NCBI GenBank assembly: GCA_963824275.1
Contig: CAWGOT010000008.1
Coordinates: forward strand, 310,001-374,000
Source: JANXQG01 sp963824275
GTDB taxonomy: Bacteria; Planctomycetota; Planctomycetia; Pirellulales; Thermoguttaceae
DNA length: 64,000 bases
Direction of reading: 5' to 3'
Below are positions 1 to 11,464 of this stretch, piece by piece. Within the stretch, counting starts at the first letter, position 1. Each line of letters opens with the position of its first letter. The notes beneath the pieces are model-generated. The model saw nothing but the letters and a program-made list of their open reading frames with translations. It searched no databases and was not told where the DNA came from. The position numbers were made by a program, and so were the translations under genes.

Positions 1-3000
1 ATCCTCATCAATATCCAGGGGGGCACGGTTGCCGCCACGCAGGGCACCTTGAGCTTGACGGGCGGTGGCACGGACACCGGCGGCAGCTTCGATCCCTCGA
101 CCGGCGCGACAATCGACCTGAATGACAATACCACGCCGACAATGACGGGAACCTACACGGGAAGCGGCGGCGGGACGGTTGGGCTGGCCGGCGGCGCAAT
201 TGCCATCGGCGCTGGCGGGGCCACGTTCGATTTCCCCAGCGGCATGTTCCAATGGTCCGCCGGCTCGATCGACGGTCCCGGAGCGCTGGCCGTGTCGGCC
301 GGCAGTGCGATGACGATCGCCGGCAATGGCGAGCAGGTCCTGTCCGCTGCGGTCCTCAACAACTCGGGAACCATTGTCGACAGCGGCAACAACACCCTGT
401 TTTTCGAGAACAGTTCGACGGTGAACAATCTATCGGGCGGGGCCGTGGACGTGACATCCACCGCAGATTTGGATAACTATAGCGGCACGAACGCCTTCAA
501 TAACCAGGCCGGGGCGCTCGTCGACAAGTCCGCCAGTACGGGCACGTTAGCCAACACGGTTCCCTTCAACAACCAAGGCGGCACGATCGAGGTCGATGCC
601 GGCACGCTCAGCCTGGCCGGTGGCGGTGTCGATACGGGCGGGACCTTCAATGTCGCGCAGGGGGCAACGCTCAATCTCACCGGCGGTTCCTCGCCGACCC
701 TTACCGGCTCCTACTCCGGCGGCGGCGTGAGCGGTTTGGGGCAAGGCACGGTGGCACTCGCCAATGGCACCGTCACCATCGGCGCCGCCGGGGCCACGCT
801 GGACTTCCCCGCCGGCCTGCTGCAATGGTCCGGCGGCACGATCCAAGGCGACGGGTCCAGCGGCAGCCCTAGCGTGCTGGCGAATACGGGTGCGATCACC
901 CTCACGGGCAGCGGCAACAAGGACCTGTACAATGCCCTGACGCTGAACAACAGCGGCACGATCGTGGATACCGGCAGCGGCGGTTTTTACTTCAATACGT
1001 ACGCCGTGCTGAACAATCTCTCGGGCGGCCTGGTGAACCTGGCCTCCACCGAGTCGATCTACGATACCGGAAGCACCACGGGAAACGCCATCAATAATGA
1101 GTCGGGGGCGACCTTCGAGGGGAGCGGCGCGTCGGGCACTTCCGTCGCAATCCTCATCAATATCCAGGGGGGCACGGTTGCCGCCACGCAGGGCACCTTG
1201 AGCTTGACGGGCGGTGGCACGGACACCGGCGGCAGCTTCGATCCCTCGACCGGCGCGACAATCGACCTGAATGACAATACCACGCCGACAATGACGGGAA
1301 CCTACACGGGAAGCGGCGGCGGGACGGTTGGGCTGGCCGGCGGCGCAATTGCCATCGGCGCTGGCGGGGCCACGTTCGATCTCCCCAGCGGCATGTTCCA
1401 ATGGTCCGCCGGCTCGATCGACGGTCCCGGAGCGCTGGCCGTGTCGGCCGGCAGTGCGATGACGATCGCCGGCAATGGCGAGCAGGTCCTGTCCGCTGCG
1501 GTCCTCAACAACTCGGGAACCATTGTCGACAGCGGCAACAACACCCTGTTTTTCGAGAACAGTTCGACGGTGAACAATCTATCGGGCGGGGCCGTGGACG
1601 TGACATCCACCGCAGATTTGGATAACTATACCGGCACGAACGCCTTCAATAACCAGGCCGGGGCGCTCGTCGACAAGACCGCCAGCACAGGGACTTTTGC
1701 CTTCAGTGTGCCGATCAACAACAGCGGCACGGTCGAAGCGGATGCGGGCACGCTCGACCTGACCGGAGCGGTCACGCAGATCTCCGGCAGCATGCTGACC
1801 GCCGGAAGCTGGATTGCCACGGCAACGGGCAAGCTCGAGCTCCCCGGCGGCAACTTTACGGAGAACGGCGGTTCCGTCACGCTTAGCGGCTCAGGCGGTT
1901 TCCCGCAGATCGCTGCACTGGCGACCAACGTCGGCAGTTTTTCGCTGCTCGCGGGCGAATCGTTCACGACGGCCGGCGCTCTGGCCAATAGCGGCACGCT
2001 GATCGTCGGCGGCACGCTCGACGTGGCCGGTGCGTACAGCCAGACCTCGGCCGCCGCGCTGGACGACCAGATCGGCAGCGCGCAAGCCGGCCAATTCGGC
2101 CAGATGGCCGTGACCGGAACCGCCACGCTGGCCGGCGAGCTGGGCGTCTCGGTCATCAACGGTTATCAGCCCGCTCAGGGGACAAGCACTTCCTTCCTGG
2201 CGGACAACGTGACTTCGGGCACGTTCAGCAGCGTGGTCGACACCACGCCGGGCAGTGCCTATAGCTTCAGTGCCAACTACTCGATTCCCGGCACCGTGGG
2301 CATCGTGGTCGCCGGCGTTCCGTTCGTCGATCTGGTGGTCACCCAGGAGCAAGAGCCCAGCCAGTTGGTGGCCGGCCTGCCGGGGAGCGTGACCTGGACG
2401 GTGACAAACCAGGGCAATACGGCGACGACCGCTGTCTGGCAGGACGCCGTCTACCTCTCGGCCGACGGCCAGATTGATGCCAATGCCATCCCCTTGACCA
2501 CCCAATCCGAAGGCGCGACGCCGCTGGCCGCGAACAGCAGCTACCAAACCAGCGCGTCGTTTACGGTTCCCCTGGGTCAGTCGGCCGGAACCTACTCCCT
2601 GCTGGTCGACGCCAATCATGACCAGGCCCAGAGCGAATCGAACTATGCCAACAACGTCGGCTCGGTGAGCGTCAGCGTGTTGCCGCCGCAGCCCGACCTG
2701 CTCGTCACAGGGCTGGCCGCCAGTCCTGCCACCGGCTTGCAATCGGGCGGCAGCCTGACCGTGAACTGGAGCGACAGCGACGAGGGCTTTGGCGCGGTGT
2801 CGACTTCCTTCAGCGACCAGGTGCAAATCGTCAACACGACCACCGAGCAGACGCTGGTCACGGCTACGGTTCCCTACAACGAGTCTTCGCAGGGTACCCT
2901 GGCCGCAGGGGGTTCCGCGGCCCAGCAGTACACCTTCCAATTGCCCAACGGGGCGGCGGGCGCAGGCACGATCTCGGTGACCGTGACCAACGACATTTAT

Positions 3001-3297
3001 AACCAGGTCGCGAAATACAATGCCAACGGCACCCCCGAGGCCGACAGCACCGCCTCGATTACCACGACCTCGTCCCTTGCCCCTTACCCCGACCTGCACG
3101 TCACCGGGCTGGCCGTCGCTCCCTCGAGTGTGCTGCAATCGAGCGGCCAGGTCACGCTCGACTGGGACGACAGCAACATGGGCGAGGCGACCGCTTCGGG
3201 AAGCTGGTATGACAACATCTCGGTGGTCAACACGAATACCGGTCAGACGCTGGTAAGCACGAACCAGAGCTACAGCGGCCAAAACATCGCCGCCGGC
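1..3297 (+). CDS. Giant surface protein, segment 1: autotransporter-like repeats and first CARDB modules (5'-partial)
   Basis: This is the first readable part of a very large secreted protein that begins before the window. Bases 1 to about 2330 encode glycine/asparagine/threonine-rich beta-helix-type repeats with recurring NNSGTIVD and FNNQAGALVDK motifs. From about 2335 the sequence becomes CARDB-like (cell-adhesion-related Ig-like) modules of about 110 residues, marked by PDLxVT, SLTVNW and AAGGS motifs. Bases 1-529 recur almost unchanged at 1150-1678, a 1149-bp tandem duplication. The frame breaks near 3297, where adding a lost GC (GGCGCGG read as GGCGG) lets the CARDB module continue in the next segment. 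Secretion and adhesion are inferred from domain type; no N-terminus is visible. Confidence 0.8.
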
Positions 3298-4045
3298 GGA
3301 CGCCGCGCGGTCCTACAGCTTCACGCTCCCCAACGGCGATCCGGGCGTGGGGCAGCTCAGCATTACGGTTGCGGCCGACGCGGGCACAAGCCTTCCGGAA
3401 TATAACTCCAGCGGCGTCAGCGACGCGAACCGCTCCGAAAACACCACGGCCCAGTCGACGCTCGCGCCCTATCCCAACCTGACCGCCACTGGCGTCACGG
3501 GGCCCGCCAGCGCACTCCTCGGACAGCCCATTACCGTGAGTTGGACCAACGTCAACCAGGGCAACGCCGTGGCCAGCGGCACTTGGCGCGACGGCATCTA
3601 CCTCTATGCCTCGCCCACGGACAGCAATCCGGAATTCCTGGGCAGCGCCGGTTTCGGCGGCACGCTCGCCGCCGGGCAATCGGCCCAGCTCTCCGCCACG
3701 GTTTCCCTCCGCCAGGAAGTTGCCGGACCCTACTACATCGCCGTGGTCCCCGATTACCTGGAACAGGTCATCGAGGCCGGCAACACGCGGCTCGCCGCGC
3801 TCTCCAGCCAAGCAACGCAGATCCTCACGCCCGACCTCGCGGTCGAATTGGTGCAGTCTTCCGCCACCAGCGCGGAGTTCGGGCAGCAGTTCAACGTGAC
3901 GTGGACCGTCGAGAACACGGGCGACGGGACTGCCATCGGCACTTGGAGCGACAAGTTGTATCTCTCGCCCCAGCCGACCTTGGGCAGCTCGGCCACATTC
4001 CTTGCGACACAGCCGGAAGGCTTGAACTCGCCGCTGGCCGCCGGC
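3298..4045 (+). CDS. Giant surface protein, segment 2: CARDB modules
   Basis: Continuation of the same gene after the break near 3297. It reads SYSFTLPNG..., the end of one CARDB module, then two further CARDB repeats with the typical hallmarks: PNLTATGV opening strand, ITVSWTNVNQGN, LYLSP and LAAG motifs. It ends near 4045, where the LAAG(A)SYTSTATVTLP motif is split between two frames. One base, or the four-base unit GCGC, appears lost in a GGCGCC context. Both sides stay clearly homologous to neighbouring repeats, so this is one polypeptide and not a separate gene. Confidence 0.75.
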
Positions 4046-7000
4046 CCAGCTATACCAGCACGGCAACGGTGACCCTGCCATTGACTTACAGCCTTGCTTC
4101 CGGCACGTACTACATCATCGTCGTGCCGAACTGGACCGGCTCGCTCCTGGAGGCCGGCGCGAGCAGCGGCCAGGCCGCCAGTCCTGCCGTGAGCCTGTCG
4201 CTGCCGCCCCTGCCCGATCTGACCGTCAGCAATGTTTCCGCGCCGCCGCAAGGCCTGGCCGGCCAAGAGGAGACGGTCACCTGGGTCGACGAAAACGCGG
4301 GCACAGGGGCCGCCGTGGGCAGTTGGACTGACACGGTCTACCTTTTTAGCGATCCCGGCGCGCCGGGACAGGACGACGGCGAGGAGGGCACATGCACGTT
4401 CACCGGCACGCTGGCCTCCGGCGAAAGCGTCACCCTCTCGGCAACGGTCACGCTCCCGCAGACGCCCGGGCCCTACTGCTTCGAGGTGGTGGCCAATTCC
4501 ACTTCCAGCCTGGTCGTGAGCAACACGACCAACAATACCGCCTTCAGCGCCACTGCCACCACTGTCATTTCCACGCCCCTGCCGGACCTGGTTGTCGCCA
4601 GCATCACGCCTCCGGGCAACGGCGTCTTGTCGGGAACGGAAGTGCCCGTCACTTACGTCATCACCAATCAAGGCGACGCCCCCACGTCGGCCGCGCTCTG
4701 GCAGGACTGGGTCATCCTGTCGCAGAACCCCACCTTGGCCCAGTCCTACGTTCGAGGCCTTACAGGGCTCGGCGACCAACTTCTCAACAACCAGCCGGTG
4801 ATCATGGGCTTCACCAACCCGAGTTATCTCAATCCGGGCCAGAGCTACTCCAACACGGTCGATGTGCCCATGCCGGTCGGCGCACAGGGGACGTGGTACG
4901 TCTACGTCAGCGCCGACGGCACGGGCGGTCATCACCGGCCGCAGTTGCCCGAAACTGACTCCGGTAACACGCTGCTTTTGAGCAGCGCGTTCACGGTCAC
5001 CCTTAGCCCGCCGCCCGAGTTGGCGGTGAGCGATATTCAGGCCCCGGCCAAGGAGTTCTCGGGCGAGCACGTGACGGTCACCTACCAGGTTGCCAACCTT
5101 GGCGCCGGGCCGACGGTGGAGGATGATACGAACTACATTGGCAACGACCTTGGCGTGGTTCCGGAAACCACGACCAAATGGACCGACGCCGTCTACCTGT
5201 CGCCCGACGCCACGCTCGACTCCAACGCCATTCTTCTTACCGAATCCACCTACACCGGCGGGCTGGCGGCGGGGGCCAGCTACAATGGCGCCGTCCCAGT
5301 GACGCTGCCGACAGGCATCAGCGGACTGTATTCCATCATCGTCCAGACCAACGTCAATGGCCTGGTCTTCCAGAACGGGGACACCGCGGCGAATGTCGGC
5401 GCCACGGCGTCGCCGATCACGGTCAACTTCACGCCGCCGCCGGAGCTGGCTGCCAGTCTGACTTCCGTGCCGGCGACAGGTGTGGCCGGCCATACGCTCA
5501 CGTTCACTTACCAGGTCAGCAACATCGGCGCCGCCCCGACGCCAACGCTCTGGACCGATTCGTTCTATCTCTCGCCGACCGCGACCTTCAATGCGGGCAC
5601 AGCCACCCGTCTGGGCCTGCAACGAAGCCAGTCGACCTTGAGCCCGGGGGGCAGTTACAGCGCCACCGTGGACGAGACGATTCCCAATGGCCTGAGCGGG
5701 GCGTACTACCTTTTTGCCGAGGCCGATAGCGGCGATGTGATCTATCAACTGGACCGGTCAAACGATCTGAGCGTGGGCGGCGAGATCCAGATTTCCACGG
5801 TCCTGCCCGACCTTGTCGTTTCCGCGGCCGCGTGTGCGCCGACGGCGCAGGCGGGCACGGGCACGCTGGTCTCGTGGACCGTGACTAACGAGGGCCAAGG
5901 CGACACGGTGGTCACCTCCTGGACCGACACAGTATATGCCTACACCGGAGCCACGCTGAATATCCCCACCGCAATTCTCCTCGCTTCCTTCGCGCATGCC
6001 GGATTGCTGGCGGCGGGGGCCTCCTATCAGCAATCCGAGACCGTGCCGCTTCCCATCGATTTGTCCGGCGGGGCACCCGGAACTCCGGGTCTCAACCTGT
6101 TCGTCGTGACCAACGCCGACGGCTCCGTATACGAGGGGAGCTATGCGAACAATAACGTCTCCGCGGCAATGCCGATCGTCGTCAGCCAGAAACTGGCCGA
6201 GCTCGCCGTTTCCGCGGTCACGGCCCCGGCTACGGCGCTGACCGGCCAGAGCGTCGCCGTAAGCTGGACCGTGACGAACAACGGTGCGGGAGCGACCAAC
6301 GCCGACTACTGGACCGACGCCGTGTGGCTTTCGACCGCATCCGCGCTCAACGGCGGCGGCAACAACACCTTGCTGGGCGATTTGCAGCATTCCAATACCT
6401 TGGCCCCCGGTGGCAGTTATACCGCCTCCGCCACGTTCACGCTGCCGCAGTCCCTTGCCCCCGGCAATTATTACTTCATCGTCGTTGCCGATGCCAATGA
6501 CCTGGTGGACGAAGCCGATCCCGGCAACCAGTCCGCCGCCAGCGCAACCGCCACGGTCGTCAGCCAGGGCCCGCTGCCCGACCTGACGGTCAGCGGTGTC
6601 ACCGCCCCGGCGGCGGGCGTCGCCGGCCAGCCCCTGCTCATTTCCTGGACCGTAACGAATAGCGGCGGGGAAACCGGCAACGTGACGATCACCGATTCCG
6701 TCTATCTGGCCTACGACACGGTCTTCGATCCGTCGGACGAATTGTATCTCGGTTCGCTCCCGTACGGCGAGGGCCTCGCCGCCGGCGCGAGCTATACCCA
6801 GATCGCAAACTTTCAATTGCCGCGGGGCTGGGCCGGAGAGTTCTACGTCATTGTTGAGACCAATAGCGATGGAAACGTCAACGAGGAGAGCGCCCCGATC
6901 AGCACGGCCGCCTCGGCCCAGCCCGTCCAGGTCACACTGGCGCCGCAGACGCTTCTGCCCGAGTTGGCGGCTGGCGCCATCACGATTCCGGCAAGCGCGG

Positions 7001-8066
7001 TGGCGGGAGAGCCGTTCACCGTCTCGTACCAGGCCAGCAACCAAGGGGCGGGTCCCGCCGACGGCGAGTGGTCCGACGCCCTCTACCTCTCAACGACCGC
7101 CGCCTGGAGCGTGAACGACCCGCTCTTGGGGGAAGTCGAGCAGACGCAAGATGTCGCCCCCGGCGGGAGCTATACGGGCAGCCTCACCGTCTCGCTGCCC
7201 GGCGTCGCCCCCGGCGCCTATTATGTGATTCTCCGCGCGAACATCCTCGACAACCTTGCGGAATCGAGTCAGGCCGACAACATGGGCGTTTCGTCGGGCA
7301 CGGTCAACATCGGCGCCCAATCGCTGACTCCGGGGACGCCCGTCAGCGGTTCGCTAGGCGACGCCCAGTCGGTCTTCTACCAGGTTACGGTGGGCGCGGC
7401 CCAGACGCTGGATATCGACCTGGCCAGCGATGATCCTGGGGCCCTCAACGAGTTGTACGTCAGCTACGGAACCATGCCCAGCCGAGCCCAGTATGACTAC
7501 CGCTACCAGACCCCCGGCGCTGACCAGGAAATCACCATTCCCGCCACACAGGCCGGGACCTACTACGTCCTGGCCTATGGCGGGTCGGTCGCGGCCGGCG
7601 GTGAAGGCTACACCCTCACGGCCTCGGTGGTGCCCTTCGCCGTCACGGCCGTGAGTCCGGCGCAGGTGGGAGCGGGCCAGGCGACGATCGAGATCGACGG
7701 CTCGATGTTTGCGGGCAGCACGACTTTCCAGCTTGTCGGGCCCAGCGGCCAGTCCGTCAACGCCCAGCAGGTCTACCTGCAGGACAGCAGCACGGCCTAC
7801 GTCACGTTCGACCTTTCCGGCGCGGCGTTGGGCGATTATAACGTCAAGGCCACGCAAAGCACGGGCGCCGCCACGGCCTTGCCGCAAGGGCTGGCCGTGG
7901 TCGCCGCGGTCCCGGCAAGCATCCAATTCTACGTCTCGTCGCCCTCCTCGATCCTGGCCTTCGGGCAGGGCGAAGCCACGGTCAACTACGTCAACCAGGG
8001 CAACGTCGACGCCACGGCGCCGCTCGTGGAACTGACTGCCACCAACGCCCTCTTGCAGCTCTCCGA
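4046..8066 (+). CDS. Giant surface protein, segment 3: CARDB array, PPC and IPT-like domains
   Basis: The longest uninterrupted stretch of the giant gene. It holds about nine more CARDB repeats, each with PDLxVSxVxAP, VxWTVTNxG, WTDxVYLS, LAAGASY and YYxxVxxD motifs. From about 7320 a bacterial pre-peptidase C-terminal (PPC) domain follows, with motifs TPGTPVSGSLGDAQ, FYQVTV and GTYYVLAYGG. Next come an IPT/TIG-like Ig module (VSPAQVGAG, about 7650) and another beta-sandwich. The frame switches near 8066, where AGCGCC appears as AGCC, and the protein goes on as ASFVNDWVQF. These domains are typical of extracellular adhesion or matrix proteins; no enzymatic site is visible. Confidence 0.8.
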
Positions 8067-9370
8067 CCAGAGCCTCCTTCGTCAACGACTGGGTCCAGTT
8101 CCTGGCCACCAGCGCCACGGGGCCGGAAGGCCTGCTGCGGCCGGGCGAGAGCGGCGCCGTCAACATCCCCTTCGAAGCGACCGGCGCGCCGGGAGACGTA
8201 ATCGACTTCCAATTAGAGACCTACCCGAACAGCCAAACGATCGACTGGTCCAGCCTGGAAAGCTCGATGCAGTTGCCTTCGATCCCGGCGGCGGCCTGGC
8301 CGGCCGTCTTCGCCAATTTCGTGACCAACGTCGGCACGACCAACGGTTCCTACGATGCCGCCCTGGCCGCCGACGCCACCTACCTTGGCCAGCTCGGGCA
8401 AGGCACCAACAACGTCAACCAGTTGCTCACGTTCGAGATTGAAAAGGCCAACGCCGCCTACACCGCCGGGAGCCTTGTCACCTGCACGGACGACAACCTC
8501 CCTGCCCCCGGCCTGGACCTGACCTTCACGCAGTCTCACGTCCCCTCGATCGCAGCCCGGTACACGATGGGAATCCTCGGCTACGGCTGGACCACCAATT
8601 GGGACATCTCCGCCAGCACCGATTATACCACCGGCGACGCCACGATCGCGTTCAACGGCGCTACCTACTTCTACGCCAGTCAAGCCGGCGGCAGCTTCCA
8701 ATCGGAACCGGGCGACTACTCGGTCTTGACCCTGGCCAACGGGGCGTACCACCTCCAAGAGACCGACGGCACGGTCTATCAGTTCAATGCCGACGGCACC
8801 CTGGCCTATGTCGAGGATTCAAGCGGCAACCGGATCGTCTGCGGCTACGACGCCCAGGACCAGCTCGTTTCGCTCACCGACTCCAACGGCGAATTCCTCA
8901 GCCTGGCCTATAACATCGACGGATGCCTGGCCCAATTGACGGACTCCGCGGGCCTGACGGTGACCTACGCCTACAACGCCGCGGGTGACCTGCTCACCAG
9001 TTACACGGGCGTTGACGGGACCACGACCTTCAGCTACGTCGCCGGGCAGTCGGCCCAGCAGGACAACGCCCTGGCCGAGGTCGCCAACGCCGACGGCACC
9101 CACACCTTCTTCAGCTACGACTCCGAGGGCCGCCTCATCGACCAGCACCGCGACGGCGGCTTCAACAACGAGACATACACCTACCTTCCGGCGGGCGGCT
9201 ACACCGTGACCAACGCCCTCGGCGACACGACCACCTCGCTCTTTGGCCTGGAGGGCGAAACGGCTGAGACCATCGACGGACTGGGAAACGTCACGCACTA
9301 CTACTACGACAGCAATCTGAACCTGACCTCCGTCGTGGACCCCGGCGGCGGCGTTTTTACCTATACCTAC
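8067..9370 (+). CDS. Giant surface protein, segment 4: start of the RHS/YD-repeat region
   Basis: After a linker (PNSQTIDWSS near 8230) this segment enters an RHS-type module. The entry sequence (LPAPGLDLTFTQSH, GYGWTTNWD) resembles the region that precedes YD repeats in wall-associated and polymorphic-toxin proteins. Repeats with the YxxDGxL and YDxxGxLxxxTD pattern follow (YQFNADGTLAYV, YAYNAAGDLL, YYYDSNLNLTSV). RHS proteins form hollow beta-cocoon shells around a C-terminal cargo or act in surface contact. The coding sequence is cut at codon TAC 9368-9370 by the IS110 element; the same reading frame resumes at 11465. Confidence 0.8.
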
Positions 9371-9381
9371 CTCTGTCCGTG

Positions 9382-9738
9382 TCAACTGGCGGGCGCGGAT
9401 TTTTTGCGGCCGGTTTGCCGGCGTGGGAGCCAGGGCACCGGCCGGTTCAACTTTGCACATAGCTCAATGGCTGCCTGATAGAGCGGCTGCCCAGTGGCTG
9501 CCGCCCAGAGATCAAGCTGGTTTCCCGACGAAGCACAGTGGAAACAGCGATATGCGTTCCGTTTCAGGTTCGCCGAAAACGATCGGCTTCCCTCGCGTTT
9601 GGGGGCGTGGATCGGGCAAGGCCCGCGCACCTGGCCGTCGCCACCCGCATGCCCAGGCACGGGGACAAAGCCCAACAGCTTTAATACCGTGTAGATACTG
9701 ACCTCGTCACGCAACGTGCGAAAATCAATCCCTGCCAT
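9382..9738 (-). CDS. CHC2-type (DnaG-like) zinc-finger protein carried by the IS110 element
   Basis: 118 residues. It has the primase-type CHC2 zinc-ribbon arrangement: Cys41-Pro-x-His44, then Cys65-x2-Cys68 inside a YRCFHCxxxGNxLDLW context, which matches the N-terminal zinc domain of DnaG primases. There is no TOPRIM or polymerase domain. The N-terminus (GIDFRTLRDEVSIYTVLKLLG) also resembles the leading helices of CHC2 proteins. The start ATG at 9738 is preceded by CAGGAG and lies inside the last codons of the transposase frame, so the two genes are probably translationally coupled. DNA binding is likely from the fold; a role in transposition, target choice or element replication is inference. 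Confidence 0.85.
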   Translation of the reverse strand: MAGIDFRTLRDEVSIYTVLKLLGFVPVPGHAGGDGQVRGPCPIHAPKREGSRSFSANLKRNAYRCFHCASSGNQLDLWAAATGQPLYQAAIELCAKLNRPVPWLPRRQTGRKKSAPAS

Positions 9739-11087
9739 GGCCGTTCTCCTGCAACAGAGAAGAGGAACCCGTACCGTCGCTGCCTGCGGTTGCTTGCTGG
9801 CGGCGGGACCTGCGGGGCACGACCTGCGTCGCCGCGGTCTCGGCCACGAAAGCCTCGCTTCCGGCCGACGCCACCGTACGCCGCTCACCCGCGGAAAGCG
9901 CTCGCGGTTGCGGCAAGCCCTCGCTCTGACAAATCGTGGCCAAGGACTTGATGGTGCGACTCCCGCCGGGCAGTTTGGCCGTGCCCTTGCTGCCTTTGGG
10001 CGGCCCGCTCTTGCGCCGCTCGCCGGTGGCCTTTACGCGCAGCTTGGCCAGCTTAGTCTCCGTACTCCTGGGAATGGCGTAGCGGTAGGGCTCGTTGTTC
10101 TTCAGCATCAGCCAGGCGATCATGGCCAGCTTTCGCGGCGGCCACCACGGCCACGTTGCGGGTCTTCTTTTTCAGCAAGCGGCGGAAGAAGTGGCCCAAA
10201 GGACCGGGGTGCTTGTCGAGATGCTGCGCGGCCTCGATCAGCATCCAGCGGGCTTGGCTGTTGCCGCGTTTGGTGATGGGGCCGTGGTAGCAGTGCTCCG
10301 CCGACTGCTTGGTGGAAGGCGCCAGGCCGATGTAGCTGGCGGCATGATCGGCGTCGGGAAAGCGGGTGAAGTCGCCCCAGGCGGCCAGCAGGGACTCGGC
10401 GGTGGCCACGTCCGCGCCCGGCAGAGTCATCAAGAGCTTGACGGGCTCGCTGGCGTGTCCCCGTTTAGCCAGCTCAAGGTCCAAGGAGTCGATCTCTTTC
10501 TGCAGGTCCTCGAGTTGCCGCAGGTCGCTGTCGATGAGCGTGCGGCCTTGGGCGTCGATTTCCACGGTCGCGAGCCACTCCACGCCGTCGGCGTCGAAAA
10601 GATGCTTCCGCGAGACCTCGATCAGCCGCATGGCGAGCACGCTGTGGATGCGGTTCCGCATCATGGTCCGCTGGCCGACCAGGGCGCTGCGGCGGCCAGT
10701 CATTTCGCGGAGCCGGCGGGTGGCCTCGTCGGGCTGCCAGACCTCCGGGAGGAAGTCGCAGCGGAGGAGCTGCGCCAGCACGTGGGCGTCGACTTTGTCG
10801 GTCTTGACTTTGGCCTGGGCGATGGCCTTGGTGGCCAGGGGGTTGGAGACCACCAGTTTGGCCACGTGCGGCCGCAGAGCGTCGGCCACGGCCCAGCAGT
10901 TGGTGGTGGCTTCGAAGGCCACGTGGTCGGTGGGCTGCAGGATCTGGGTGGCGAAGCTTTCCAGAGTGCGGCGGTTCAGGGCGAAGCGTTCGCGGTGGAC
11001 CACGTTGCCGGACTGGTCAACGATGCAGACCTCGACCACTCGCTTGTGGACATCGAGGCCAACGTAACGTACCATTACAATACTCAT
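9725..11087 (-). CDS. IS110-family transposase (DEDD recombinase), frame broken near 10124
   Basis: The N-terminus reads MSIVMVRYVGLDVHKR, with the DEDD-type acidic residues Asp12, Glu59 and Asp97/Asp100 (KTDKVDA). The C-terminal Transposase_20 part has LLMTLPGADVATAESLLA and HCYHGPITKRGNSQARW motifs. The start is set by AGGAGA seven bases upstream of the ATG at 11087. Near 10124 the frame changes inside the conserved VAVVAAARKLAMIAWLMLKN stretch, as if GCGCGAAA had become GCGAAA. After correction the protein ends at 9725 with an extra basic tail of about 100 residues beyond the usual IS110 length. The family cuts and rejoins DNA under guidance of a structured bridge RNA. Confidence 0.9.
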
Positions 11088-11464
11088 GGGAGTTTCTCCT
11101 GTGACGCGGCAAGACCGGAGGGCGATCCGCTGGGCTTTGACGCCCCAGCGGCGGCAGAAGGTTGGACCACGAGTCCGTTTTCGCCTTCTACCGAGGTTGG
11201 GCCGAGACGGCAACTACCTCTTCGACTCGAAGCTCAACCGGGTGGGCCGGAAGGGTGCTCAGATACGACGGCGGGCTCGAAGCCCATACGCATAGTCGAG
11301 CGGCCCCGAAGTGTCCCGGCCCCCCGGTCTTGCTTGCTTTTGGTTGTGGTTGGAAAGGTGTCATGGTTTCATTGCGGCGGCACTTCGTCCCGAACCCGGT
11401 AGTCATACATAGCACCTGCCGCGGGTCGCAGCGCCGCCAGCCTCTATCTATTCATACCAGGTAC
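11088..11464 (-). other. Non-coding leader of the IS110 element, candidate bridge-RNA region
   Basis: No convincing gene lies between the element's outer end and the transposase start. The segment has clear hairpin potential, for example CCGCTGGG pairing with CCCAGCGG (11127-11151) and GGGCT pairing with AGCCC around CGA (11273-11285). In IS110-group elements the leader between the left end and the transposase encodes the bridge RNA; the position and structure here fit that. TACGACG at 11264-11270 matches the target sequence at 11462-11468. The assignment is inferred from position, not from a conserved RNA family. Confidence 0.45.

Larger units (their letters stand above)
9371..11464 (-). mobile_element. 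IS110-family insertion element with an accessory CHC2 zinc-finger gene
   Basis: Removing 9371-11464 (2094 bp) joins ...ACCTATACCTAC to GACGACAGC in frame and restores a perfect RHS repeat (YTYDDSGNL), which fixes the boundaries. Only TAC is shared by both junctions, and there are no obvious terminal inverted repeats, as expected for IS110 elements, which recombine via a short core. On the minus strand the order is about 375 bp of non-coding leader (11088-11464), the DEDD transposase, then a small CHC2 zinc-finger gene overlapping the transposase end. IS110 elements are generally around 1.2-1.6 kb with one gene, so the second gene is unusual. Confidence 0.9.

Noticed and set aside
1891..3282. 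463-codon open frame on the minus strand
   Set aside because: Shadow of the CARDB-coding strand, Arg/Gly-rich and without recognisable motifs.
3541..4045. Plus-strand open frame upstream of the CARDB array in the same frame as segment 3
   Set aside because: Its first part is Arg/His-rich noise; the CARDB signal there lies in the frame of segment 2.
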